From: Gemmatimonadota bacterium
GTDB lineage: Bacteria > Latescibacterota > UBA2968 > UBA8231
Length of the DNA: 64,000 nucleotides
Reading direction: 5' to 3'
NCBI GenBank assembly: GCA_009841115.1
Contig: VXML01000018.1
Span: 1-64,000, forward strand
In this document: piece by piece, positions 32,982 to 40,596 of the stretch
Numbering within the stretch: position 1 is the first letter of the stretch
How the letters are laid out: every line of letters starts with the position of its first letter
Notes under the pieces: generated by a model
Told to the model about the DNA's origin: nothing
The model's input: the letters and a program-made list of their open reading frames with translations, nothing else
The model's database searches: none
Program-made: the position numbers and the translations under genes

Positions 32982-33724
32982 CGGAATTTCCTCCTGTAAG
33001 TGACTGACAACTCCCGAATGGATTGGGAGCCGAAGTGATCGCTTCCCAGCGCGTTTTTAAAATAATACGCGACCCTTAGCTGCGGCGCTACGGTCCAGGC
33101 CCCTCCGATGTTCAAGTAGCCTTCTGCCACACCCTGATCTCGTAGGCCGTTGTTGCGGCCCAAATCGTATTCGGCGAATAGGGCCATAAATCGCAAGCTC
33201 TTGTCGATACCCAACCACGCAGACCAGTCGCCGTCGTCGGCATCTTCGCGTGACATATTGACGCCTGCGTGGACGCCGAGTTCCCCTAGCATTGAGGTGT
33301 AATTCTTGCTCAGTACCAGATAGATTCCCTTGGATTTGACTTGGTAGCGCTGATCTCTATACGGCCCGATGCCCTGGGAATCGAAGCCCAAGAGTAGTGC
33401 CGGCCACGTGTAGCCTTCTTCAATAATCCGACAGCGGGCAGCCAATCCCACGCGCGGGTACCAATCGACTGCACCCGTGCCAATGAGCTGCTCGCCGCCA
33501 AAAGATACGCCCACGCTCAGACGCTTGAGCACGCCGACGTGCAAGCGGCCGACAGCTCCCCCGTCGGCAAACAAGTGAACATTTACCGCATAGTGCCCCT
33601 TGTTGACCAGCCCGGCCGTCGGGCTATCTATCAAGCTTGTCAGCTCGGCCCTAGCGGCAGCTACCGGTCCAGCGGCAATGCAAAGGCATAGTATCAGCCG
33701 CTGCAAAGTCCCTCCCTTTGGCAA
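32978..33724 (-). CDS. Outer-membrane protein, YjbH-like
   Basis: A 248-residue protein with a signal peptide ending near Ala-Arg-Ala at about 26. The mature part begins LTSLIDSPTAGLVNKGHY, a pattern of YjbH-domain or related exported barrels. It continues with repeated amphipathic strands and ends in basic residues (VTYRRKFR). It is probably an outer-membrane barrel. It overlaps the FadL-like gene by 4 nt and lies 4 nt after tsaE, in the porYX operon. Confidence 0.7.
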   Translation of the reverse strand: MPKGGTLQRLILCLCIAAGPVAAARAELTSLIDSPTAGLVNKGHYAVNVHLFADGGAVGRLHVGVLKRLSVGVSFGGEQLIGTGAVDWYPRVGLAARCRIIEEGYTWPALLLGFDSQGIGPYRDQRYQVKSKGIYLVLSKNYTSMLGELGVHAGVNMSREDADDGDWSAWLGIDKSLRFMALFAEYDLGRNNGLRDQGVAEGYLNIGGAWTVAPQLRVAYYFKNALGSDHFGSQSIRELSVTYRRKFR

Positions 33725-33728
33725 TTGT

Positions 33729-34184
33729 TCAGAACGCTATTTCTTCTACCCCATCCCCTTGCAAGGTAATGCGCCGCTCGCAAGCCTCCCCGTGTTCTAG
33801 CCACACATGGCAGCACCTATCGGGCAACGAGCCATCGGCGCGCTCGGCCCACTCGACCAAGCAGACGCCGTGGCCGTAAAAGTACTCTTCTGCCCCCAAA
33901 TCCTCAAGCTCTTCAGCTCCTCCCAGCCTATAGAGATCAAAGTGATAGACGGGTAGATCGAGACCCCTACATTGCCCAGCATATTCGTTGATCAGGATAA
34001 AGGTCGGACTCGTGACGTAATCGGCCACTTGCAAAGCCTCGCACACGCCTTGGATCATACAGGTTTTGCCGCTGCCCAAGTCGCCGCGAAAGGCGATCAC
34101 ATCGCCCGGTGCCAAGCGTCGGCCCAGCGCAGCACCCAAGGCGTGGGTCTGGGCCGCCGAATGCGTGGTGAAAACTCTTTTCAT
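33729..34184 (-). CDS. tsaE: tRNA threonylcarbamoyladenosine biosynthesis ATPase TsaE
   Basis: A 151-residue P-loop protein. Walker A is GDLGSGKT (34-41), followed by TSPTFILINEY and VYHFDLYRLG, the TsaE signature, and a later LVEWAER. It drives the TsaBD complex that makes t6A on tRNAs reading ANN codons. It lies 6 nt after porX and 4 nt before the YjbH-like gene, so an essential tRNA gene is embedded in an envelope operon. Confidence 0.95.
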   Translation of the reverse strand: MKRVFTTHSAAQTHALGAALGRRLAPGDVIAFRGDLGSGKTCMIQGVCEALQVADYVTSPTFILINEYAGQCRGLDLPVYHFDLYRLGGAEELEDLGAEEYFYGHGVCLVEWAERADGSLPDRCCHVWLEHGEACERRITLQGDGVEEIAF

Positions 34185-34190
34185 TTGGTC

Positions 34191-35750
34191 TTACTTGGGT
34201 TCCATAATCGCTACGGGCAAAATCATTTCTTCCAAGGAAATACCGCCGTGCTGGAAGCTGCCCTTGTAGCGGCGCTGGTACTTGTTGAACTGAGTCGGAT
34301 AAACAAAGTAAAAATCCTCGCGGGCGATGACGAAGCTATGCCCCAGTCCCGTCGAAGGCAGCCCGTAGGCCTGTGGATCGGCGATCAGCAACGCGTCCTT
34401 TTCTTCGCAGCGGAGGTTCTGGCCATACTTGTAGCGCAGACTCGAAGACGTGCTGCGGTCTCCGTACACCACTGAAGCGCGCGTGCCGCGCATGGAGCCG
34501 TGGTCGGTCGTCAGTACTACCACTGCATCGGTGCGGGCAATGCCCTTGAGGGTTTCAAAGAGTGACGCATTGCCAAACCACGTCTGCACCAAGGCGCGAA
34601 AGGCCGCTTCGTTAGGTGCCATCTCCTTGAGTAGATCCGACTGCGCTTGGCTGTGTACCAGCATGTCGAGAAAATTGTACACCACCGACACAAGCGGCCA
34701 CTTGCCTAGCGACGGTACCCTGCGGGTCAATTTCCGGGCCTCGCTGGTGTCTAGCACTTTGACGTAGTGCGAACCCGGTTTGAGTGCGACGCCCATGTCG
34801 CGAACCAAATCGTCGATGAATTGGTGCTCGTGACGGTTGAGGCTGTATTCGTTGTCTTGGGCCTCGTGCCATAGGGTGCGGTACTTGTCGGCGATCTCTT
34901 TGGGAAAAAGCCCGCTGAAGATCGCGTTGCGCGCAAAGGGCGTGGCCGTCGGCAAAATCGAGTAGTGGTAGGAGCGCTTGACATTGAAGTACTCGGCCAA
35001 TTGCGGTTCCATCACCATCCAGTGATCCAAGCGCAGGCAATCGACCACGATAAAGAATACCTGTCGGCCCTGTTCGAGATAGGGCACCACAAACTCGGGC
35101 ACTACATCCACCGACAATGGCGGCGAATCCTCCTCGTCTGCTACCCAGCGCGTGTAATGCTGCTCGACAAAGCGCCCGAACTCGCGGTTGCACTCGCGCC
35201 GTTGATCCCCAATCATCTGGCCGAGCCCCGCGTCGCCCAAGCGCGCCACTTCGATGTCCCACTCGCAAAGCTGCCGATGTACATCAATCCACGTCTGCCA
35301 AGTCGCGCCCGCAATCTGTTCGCGAATCTGGCCAGCCCGCGAGACGTAGTGCTGCCCGGCTTGGCTTTGGCGAATCTGCCGCGCGTCGAGGAGTTGTTTG
35401 CAAGCCATGAAAATCTGGCTGGGATTGACCGGCTTCGTCAGGTAGTTGTCGATGCGGCGGCCAATGGCCTCGTCCATCAGGTGTTCTTCTTCGTTCTTGG
35501 TGATCATAATCACCGGCACGTTGGGATCGGCCATCTTGATCTGCTCTAAGGTCGAAAGCCCGTCCAGCCCCGGCATCATCTCGTCGAGCAGCACGATGTC
35601 AAAGGGCGCTTGGGCAATCAGAGCGACGGCATCCTTGCCGTTGCTGACCGGCGTGACCGCGTAGCCCCTTTCGTCGAGAAAGCGCCGGTGAGCGCGCAAT
35701 AGGTCGATCTCGTCGTCGGCCCAGAGTATCTTTCGCTTGTCGCCTTCCAT
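34191..35750 (-). CDS. porX: PorX-like response regulator with PglZ phosphatase domain
   Basis: A 519-residue protein. Residues 1-125 form a CheY-like receiver (ILWADDEIDLLRAH start, phospho-acceptor D56 in DIVLLDEMMPG, TKP with Lys near 107). A helical linker precedes a PglZ domain (about 200-519) of the alkaline-phosphatase fold, with VVDCLRLDHW and TDHGS as metal-site segments. This architecture is that of PorX, which controls type IX secretion genes in Bacteroidetes and degrades oligonucleotides. It follows the kinase by 57 nt. Confidence 0.9.
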   Translation of the reverse strand: MEGDKRKILWADDEIDLLRAHRRFLDERGYAVTPVSNGKDAVALIAQAPFDIVLLDEMMPGLDGLSTLEQIKMADPNVPVIMITKNEEEHLMDEAIGRRIDNYLTKPVNPSQIFMACKQLLDARQIRQSQAGQHYVSRAGQIREQIAGATWQTWIDVHRQLCEWDIEVARLGDAGLGQMIGDQRRECNREFGRFVEQHYTRWVADEEDSPPLSVDVVPEFVVPYLEQGRQVFFIVVDCLRLDHWMVMEPQLAEYFNVKRSYHYSILPTATPFARNAIFSGLFPKEIADKYRTLWHEAQDNEYSLNRHEHQFIDDLVRDMGVALKPGSHYVKVLDTSEARKLTRRVPSLGKWPLVSVVYNFLDMLVHSQAQSDLLKEMAPNEAAFRALVQTWFGNASLFETLKGIARTDAVVVLTTDHGSMRGTRASVVYGDRSTSSSLRYKYGQNLRCEEKDALLIADPQAYGLPSTGLGHSFVIAREDFYFVYPTQFNKYQRRYKGSFQHGGISLEEMILPVAIMEPK

Positions 35751-35807
35751 GCGTCGCCTCTATCTATATAATTTTTAAAAGTAACGCTTTATGTCCACAT
35801 CCGTTCC

Positions 35808-37583
35808 TCAACTCAAGGGCAAAACCACCTCAAAGGTCGTGCCCTCGCCCGGCGCACTATGTACCAAGCTGATCTTGCCCTTGTGATATTCTTCGACGAT
35901 GCGCTTGACAAACACCAGCCCCAACCCCCAACCGCGCTTCTTGGTGCTAAACCCCGGTTCGAAGATGCGCTTGACGTGCTCGGGTTCAATGCCTCGCCCG
36001 TCGTCCTCAAACGCGATCTGCACGGCGCGGCTTGCGGGCAAAAGCTCCATGCGGATGCGCAAGCTACCCGCCTGACCGTCCATGGCGTCGATGGCGTTCT
36101 TGCACAGATTCTCAAACGCCCAGCTCATCAATTCGGCGTTGATCGGCACCGGTGGCAACTCGCCTAGGCATTCCAGTTTGATTTCCTGCCGCCCAAACTG
36201 GGGAACGCGACGCCGGAAGTACTCAATCGTATCCTCCAGCACGGCTGCTACGTCCCTTTCTTCTAGTTCGGGCACCGAGCCGATCTGGCTGAAGCGCGAA
36301 GCGATTTGGTCGAGGCGACGCATATCCTGCTGTATCTCCCCGATCATCTGATCGACGCGTTGCCAATGCTCATCGCGCTCCGACCTCGGCGCGGCCGCGG
36401 CCGCGCCGCGCAGCAGTTCTAGCCACCCGGCTAGCGAGGAGAGAGGAGTCCCGAGTTGGTGGGCCGTCTCCTTGGCCATGCCCACCCAGAGCGAGCGCTG
36501 TTGGCTGCGCTTAATGTTGCGGTAGCCGATATAGCCGACGAGCAGAAAGAGAACCAAAACGCCAATCTGCACAAAAGGGGCGAGGGAAATGCGACTGACC
36601 AAACTCGTGTCGCCGTAGTGAATATAGTGCTCAGCCGGAATCCTGAACTCTAGCGGTGATCGCTGGTTGGCCAAGCTATCGACAAAGGCCCGGAGCTGGT
36701 CTTGCACCGCTTGGGTGGGATCGTCGCTGGCTAGCGGCAGCCCAGTCCCCACCCAAGCCCTAAATTGGCCCTCGGCGTCGGTGATGATTGCGTTGCCCGT
36801 GTCCCAATGCAGATAACTGAAGCTAGCGGCCGGCACGCTGAAGAGCAGCGGTTCTCCGGCTTCCATCTCCTGCCACGCCCGTTGCACCTCGGCGAGGGCC
36901 GCAGCCGAGGTGTCGCTGCTCGCTGGTAGGTCTGTCCCCTGCCACGACGCGATGGCCCCTTGCGTATCCGCTATGATGACGCGGCCTCCCTCGCAGTAGA
37001 GCAATCCCAAGGTCTCTGGCGACCAATAGAAGGGAATGGGCGGATTCTGGAGATCCATTTCCTCGATCAGCTCGTGTAGCTGAGCAGTCGAAGCGACCGG
37101 TTCGTTCGCTGCTTCGCTTCGCCAAAAGGCCCAGTTGTCCAACAAACTCGACGTATCAATGTCCTCGGCCTGGATGATCTCGCCGCGGTGATTGGTGATA
37201 ATGCGCGGGAAATCTACCTTGGTAATAACTTCGGTAAAGAGGGTGGAAATTTGGCCTTCTGATGCCTGCGGCGTGAACGAGATCAAATGCGCATAGAGAT
37301 CGACCCGATTCTTTTCGTGTTCGCGCAATTCGGCGATGATCGACTCGTTGTAGAGCAGGAAGGCCAAAATGGCGGCAACGCCGCCGAGGAAGATGTACGC
37401 GCGGAAAACCGGCGACGCGCCCAAGCTAGCTAGGGCACCGCGCCGCCAGCGCCGCCAGCCGCCTATGGGCGACGCACCTTTTGCCGGCCGCGGCTGAGCA
37501 TCCGCAGGCACCGCGATCTCCTCCATTGGAACCGAGCGGCGGTGACGACGGCGCTTGGACGTAATATGGTCGCGTTGACTCAT
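35808..37583 (-). CDS. Membrane histidine kinase, PorY-like partner of PorX
   Basis: About 591 residues from the ATG at 37583. A basic N-terminus and a first span (about 60-80) lead to a long periplasmic sensor, then a second span (about 355-380). The dimerisation box HQLGTPLSSLAGWLELL contains the phospho-His. N, G1 and G2 boxes follow (ENLCKNAIDAM, DDGRGIEP, KKRGWGLGL). HQLGTPL with KKRGWGLGL is typical of Bacteroidetes kinases that partner PorX. The frame stays open to 37781 but only by reading the bactofilin repeats in another frame. The ATG lacks a ribosome site and sits 8 nt after a hairpin. Confidence 0.85.
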   Translation of the reverse strand: MSQRDHITSKRRRHRRSVPMEEIAVPADAQPRPAKGASPIGGWRRWRRGALASLGASPVFRAYIFLGGVAAILAFLLYNESIIAELREHEKNRVDLYAHLISFTPQASEGQISTLFTEVITKVDFPRIITNHRGEIIQAEDIDTSSLLDNWAFWRSEAANEPVASTAQLHELIEEMDLQNPPIPFYWSPETLGLLYCEGGRVIIADTQGAIASWQGTDLPASSDTSAAALAEVQRAWQEMEAGEPLLFSVPAASFSYLHWDTGNAIITDAEGQFRAWVGTGLPLASDDPTQAVQDQLRAFVDSLANQRSPLEFRIPAEHYIHYGDTSLVSRISLAPFVQIGVLVLFLLVGYIGYRNIKRSQQRSLWVGMAKETAHQLGTPLSSLAGWLELLRGAAAAAPRSERDEHWQRVDQMIGEIQQDMRRLDQIASRFSQIGSVPELEERDVAAVLEDTIEYFRRRVPQFGRQEIKLECLGELPPVPINAELMSWAFENLCKNAIDAMDGQAGSLRIRMELLPASRAVQIAFEDDGRGIEPEHVKRIFEPGFSTKKRGWGLGLVFVKRIVEEYHKGKISLVHSAPGEGTTFEVVLPLS

Positions 37584-37590
37584 CGACAAA

Positions 37591-37624
37591 AAAATCCATC
37601 GGCAGCGCGGTGCAGATGGATTTT
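37591..37624 (-). terminator. Hairpin between bactofilin and the kinase start
   Basis: AAATCCATC (37592-37600) pairs with GATGGATTT (37615-37623), with a 14-nt loop and T-runs on both outer sides. On the minus strand it looks like a terminator for the bactofilin gene, yet it ends only 8 nt before the kinase ATG, so it may also act as an attenuator. Confidence 0.75.
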
Positions 37625-37650
37625 TCACGCAAAAACGAGGTGAGAAAGCG

Positions 37651-38172
37651 CTATTTCTTTTGAACTTGGGGTCCAGGCCCAGACGTGAGAGGCTTGGCCG
37701 CTGCGCCGTCTGAGGCACCTTTTTGAACTTGGGGTCCAGGCCCAGACGTGAGAGGCTTGGCCGCTGCGCCATCTGGGGCACCTATTGCCGACTGGCTCTT
37801 CTGCTGGTGATTTTCCATCGAACAAGAGCCGTGGAAAATCGCGCCTTCGGCGACCGTAAACGAGTCGGTGTACACTTCACCAGTAAAGCGCGACTGCGTA
37901 TCCAGCCGCACCTTATCGGCGCGCACAGTGCCATTCACAACACCGTCAATGTACGCGTCTTTGCACTGCATCAAAGTAGCATCGGCCTCGCCCGATTGGC
38001 TGATCGTCAACTCTCCTGAGCAAATCAGTTCACCTTTGAATACACCGTCTATTCTGACGCTGTTATCTACCGTCAGCTTGCCTTCAAAGTGGCTACCGCG
38101 ACCGATGATCGTATTGAGCGCTTGTCCGCTACTAGAAGAAGCGGAGGCACCTTTCTTTTTGTTACTCAGCAT
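37651..38172 (-). CDS. Bactofilin family cytoskeletal protein
   Basis: A 173-residue protein with a bactofilin (DUF583) beta-helix domain at about 22-125. It has LNTIIGRGSHFEGKLTVDN, RIDGVFKGELICSG and YIDGVVNGTVRADKVRLD, with regular Gly spacing of a right-handed beta-helix. Bactofilins polymerise without nucleotide and organise cell shape or wall enzymes. The C-terminal 42 or so residues are two copies of a 21-residue unit (GAPDGAAAKPLTSGPGPQVQK type) followed by Lys, encoded by a 63-bp tandem duplication. Confidence 0.92.
   Translation of the reverse strand: MLSNKKKGASASSSSGQALNTIIGRGSHFEGKLTVDNSVRIDGVFKGELICSGELTISQSGEADATLMQCKDAYIDGVVNGTVRADKVRLDTQSRFTGEVYTDSFTVAEGAIFHGSCSMENHQQKSQSAIGAPDGAAAKPLTSGPGPQVQKGASDGAAAKPLTSGPGPQVQKK
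37658..37783 (-). repeat. 63-bp tandem duplication at the bactofilin 3' end
   Basis: Copies 37658-37720 and 37721-37783 match at 61 of 63 positions. The unit is open in more than one frame on the minus strand. It encodes AAAKPLTSGPGPQVQK in the bactofilin frame and RPSLSRLGLDPKFK in the frame leading to the kinase, which suggests a mobile or dispersed repeat unit. Confidence 0.85.
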
Positions 38173-38274
38173 TTCTTTTTGTCCTAACTAGGTTGCGGTT
38201 GGCACGGCCCCTTAGCCGCTATGTATGTAAATATACAACACAATTCAGCGTTGAGCGAACCAACAAGCGGCGCG

Positions 38275-39450
38275 TCAATTGGCTGTACGCTTCTTGCGAG
38301 CGGCACGTAGGGCCTTGCGGATTTCCTCCTGCTCCTGCAGTTGCTCACTCACCACCATGGAGACCTCGCTCGTTAGGCTCTCTACCGAGGTCGTGGTAAT
38401 GACCGGAATGCCGTGGGCAGCACTCGTTTCGATGAGATAGTCCTGAATTTTGAGAATATTCTCCAAGTGCTTCATATAGCGATGAGCCGAGCGCGACGGA
38501 GCCTCACTAGCGCGCCGAGCAAAGCGATCCTCGAAGGCGTCGCGGCCAGAAAGCCCTAAACAAATGGGCGTGATAAAGGCATCACCAGCGTATTCCTCTA
38601 AGTCCAGCATGTCGCTGATTAGGTGCACACCATCGATGATGACACTGGTGTTTTCCTCGATACAGCGGCTGATGATGGCCTTGACCCCAACGCAGACGCT
38701 GCGCGCCTGCTCGCGAAACCCGGCGACGACCGCGTCGAGATGACCACTCGGAGGAACGACCTTCCAGGCGGTGTACGAGGAGGTGTGCAGGGCCGGCACC
38801 AACTCCTGTGCAAGCGTCAGGCGCATGACTTGGCGCAAATCGTCGGTAGCTACTACCCGAGGAATATCGAGCAAATTAGCCAGCGCAATCGCCAACGTGG
38901 TCTTGCCGACTCCGCTGGCTCCGCCGATGAGGATAATCAGGGGTTTATCTACATCGCCCCAAGCGCGCCACAAGCGATAGCGCTCGGCAAATGACTCGTC
39001 AAAGGACTTTTCGATCAGCTCGGCTGTTAGATCCTCCAACTCCCAGTGCGCGATGTGCTGGCGGCGCTGGTCTATCAAGCGGGCTTCAATTGTCTGCGCA
39101 ATCTCGTAGCTCTGGTCTGGAGCTAGCCCAGACGCCTGAATGGAATCCGACAGCAACTCCTTGGAGAAAGGCCGCGACCCGCTCTTGCGCTCGACGATGA
39201 TGGTAGTAGGCTGGCGCTCCCAAAAGATTAGGTCGCCGGCCTCGTAATTGCCGAATTCTTTGCGAATGGCCCTGTTTACGAACTGCACCATCTCCTTCTT
39301 GCGCACCAGGTCTGCTTTGCCCAAAGACGCGCGCACCGCATTGGCTACAGCGCGGGCGTCTTCGTAGCTGAAACCGCGCTCGATTAGGTAGTGCACCAGC
39401 ATCCCGCGCATAAAGGGAATGCGTTTTTTGCCATCGACTATGGTTGCCAC
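38275..39450 (-). CDS. 2-phosphoglycerate kinase (ATP-cone plus P-loop kinase)
   Basis: A 391-residue protein. Residues 1-170 hold ATP-cone-like helices (PFMRGMLVHYLIERGFSYEDA). Residues 175-391 are a P-loop kinase with GGASGVGKTT (Walker A) and a VVATDDLRQVMR segment. The order matches the 2-phosphoglycerate kinase that makes 2,3-bisphosphoglycerate, precursor of cyclic DPG in methanogens; bacterial homologs exist and their role is unclear. The final basic tail is KALRAARKKRTAN. It is 15 nt downstream of the epimerase. Confidence 0.85.
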   Translation of the reverse strand: MATIVDGKKRIPFMRGMLVHYLIERGFSYEDARAVANAVRASLGKADLVRKKEMVQFVNRAIRKEFGNYEAGDLIFWERQPTTIIVERKSGSRPFSKELLSDSIQASGLAPDQSYEIAQTIEARLIDQRRQHIAHWELEDLTAELIEKSFDESFAERYRLWRAWGDVDKPLIILIGGASGVGKTTLAIALANLLDIPRVVATDDLRQVMRLTLAQELVPALHTSSYTAWKVVPPSGHLDAVVAGFREQARSVCVGVKAIISRCIEENTSVIIDGVHLISDMLDLEEYAGDAFITPICLGLSGRDAFEDRFARRASEAPSRSAHRYMKHLENILKIQDYLIETSAAHGIPVITTTSVESLTSEVSMVVSEQLQEQEEIRKALRAARKKRTAN

Positions 39451-39465
39451 AATAGGCGATCTCTT

Positions 39466-40413
39466 TTATTTGCTCGCGGCGTTGGCGTCTTCCCACGCCG
39501 CAATCGTCCGTTCTAATCCCTCGGCAAACCCAACCTTTGGCCCGTAACCCAACTCGGTCCGGGCGCGCGATATATCGGCTGACGAAAAGCGGACATCGCC
39601 AGCCCGAGGCGGGGCGAACATCGGCACCAACTCGGTCCCCAAAATCTGGTTGAGCGCGGCGATCAATTCCAGCAACGACGCGCTGCGACCGCAGCCGATA
39701 TTATAGATCCGCCCGGCGATGCCTGGAGTAGTACTGGCCCTCATATTGGCCTCTACTACATCGCCGACATAGACAAAATCGCGCGATTGGTGGCCGTCGC
39801 CGCAAACGGTTGGCGGCTCGCCGGCCCGCATCCGCGCGGCAAAAATCGAGATGACACCCGAGTACGGGGAAGACGGCACCTGCCGAGGGCCAAAGACATT
39901 GAAGTAGCGCAAGCCGACCACCTCCAAGCCGTAGAGCTGGCTGTACACTCGTGCGTAGTGCTCGGCCATGACCTTGGAAACCGCGTAGGGCGACTCGGGT
40001 TCGGGCAGCATGTCCTCGCGCTTGGGCATTTGCGGATTGTTGCCATACACCGAGGCCGAACTGGGGAAGACCACGCGACCGACCCCGGCCTGCCGCGCCG
40101 CTTCCAACAGCCGCAGCGTTCCCACGGCGTTGACCTCCTGATCGACGAGGGGCTGCTCGACCGAAGCGGGCACCGAGACGATGGCTGCGTGGTGCAGAAC
40201 GCAATCGACCTGCTGCACCACCTCGGCGAGCAAGGCCGCGTCGCGAATATCGCCTTCGACGAACTCTATCTCGCCTAGGATGTCGGCCAAGTTTTCGCGC
40301 CGCCCCGTGCTCAAATCGTCTAGCACCCGCACTCTGTGTCCTTCTGCACACAAGCGCTGACACAGGTGAGAACCAATAAATCCCGCTCCGCCCGTGACTA
40401 AATACCGGCTCAT
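39466..40413 (-). CDS. NAD-dependent epimerase/dehydratase, UDP-glucose 4-epimerase-like
   Basis: About 315 residues from the ATG at 40413 (MSRYLVTGGAGFIGSHL). It has the NAD loop TGGAGFIG, DDLSTG after the second strand, HHAA, the catalytic Ser in PSSASVYG, and YxxxK as YAVSK. RYFNVFGPRQ and DFVYVGDV are family blocks. It interconverts UDP-sugars such as UDP-glucose/galactose or their N-acetyl or uronic forms. The longer frame to 40557 has no support. It precedes the 2-phosphoglycerate kinase. Confidence 0.9.
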   Translation of the reverse strand: MSRYLVTGGAGFIGSHLCQRLCAEGHRVRVLDDLSTGRRENLADILGEIEFVEGDIRDAALLAEVVQQVDCVLHHAAIVSVPASVEQPLVDQEVNAVGTLRLLEAARQAGVGRVVFPSSASVYGNNPQMPKREDMLPEPESPYAVSKVMAEHYARVYSQLYGLEVVGLRYFNVFGPRQVPSSPYSGVISIFAARMRAGEPPTVCGDGHQSRDFVYVGDVVEANMRASTTPGIAGRIYNIGCGRSASLLELIAALNQILGTELVPMFAPPRAGDVRFSSADISRARTELGYGPKVGFAEGLERTIAAWEDANAASK

Positions 40414-40550
40414 ATTTCCTCGCATCAAAGTTAGCTGTGCTAATATAGCAACGCCAAGGAGACCTCGCACAACGCCTTTAACAGCGCAATCGACTTGTTG
40501 ATTTTCGCCTGTGCTTGTATATTTGCAAAACTCACACGAGGCGGTGTGGG

Positions 40551-40580
40551 AGGCCATGGCGGACGCTGTGGCCTTTTTTA
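40551..40580 (+). terminator. Hairpin with T-run just upstream of zwf
   Basis: A short stem (AGGCCA 40551-40556 with TGGCCT 40569-40574) is followed by TTTTTTA, 17 nt before the zwf ATG. It may be an attenuator or a stop for antisense or upstream transcription. Confidence 0.45.
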
Positions 40581-40596
40581 TTTATACACTATACCT

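Noticed and set aside
37584-37781. Longer N-terminus (66 residues) for the PorY-like kinase
   Set aside because: It translates the bactofilin repeats and the terminator hairpin in another frame. The ATG at 37583 gives a normal kinase N-terminus. Kept only as a point to check.
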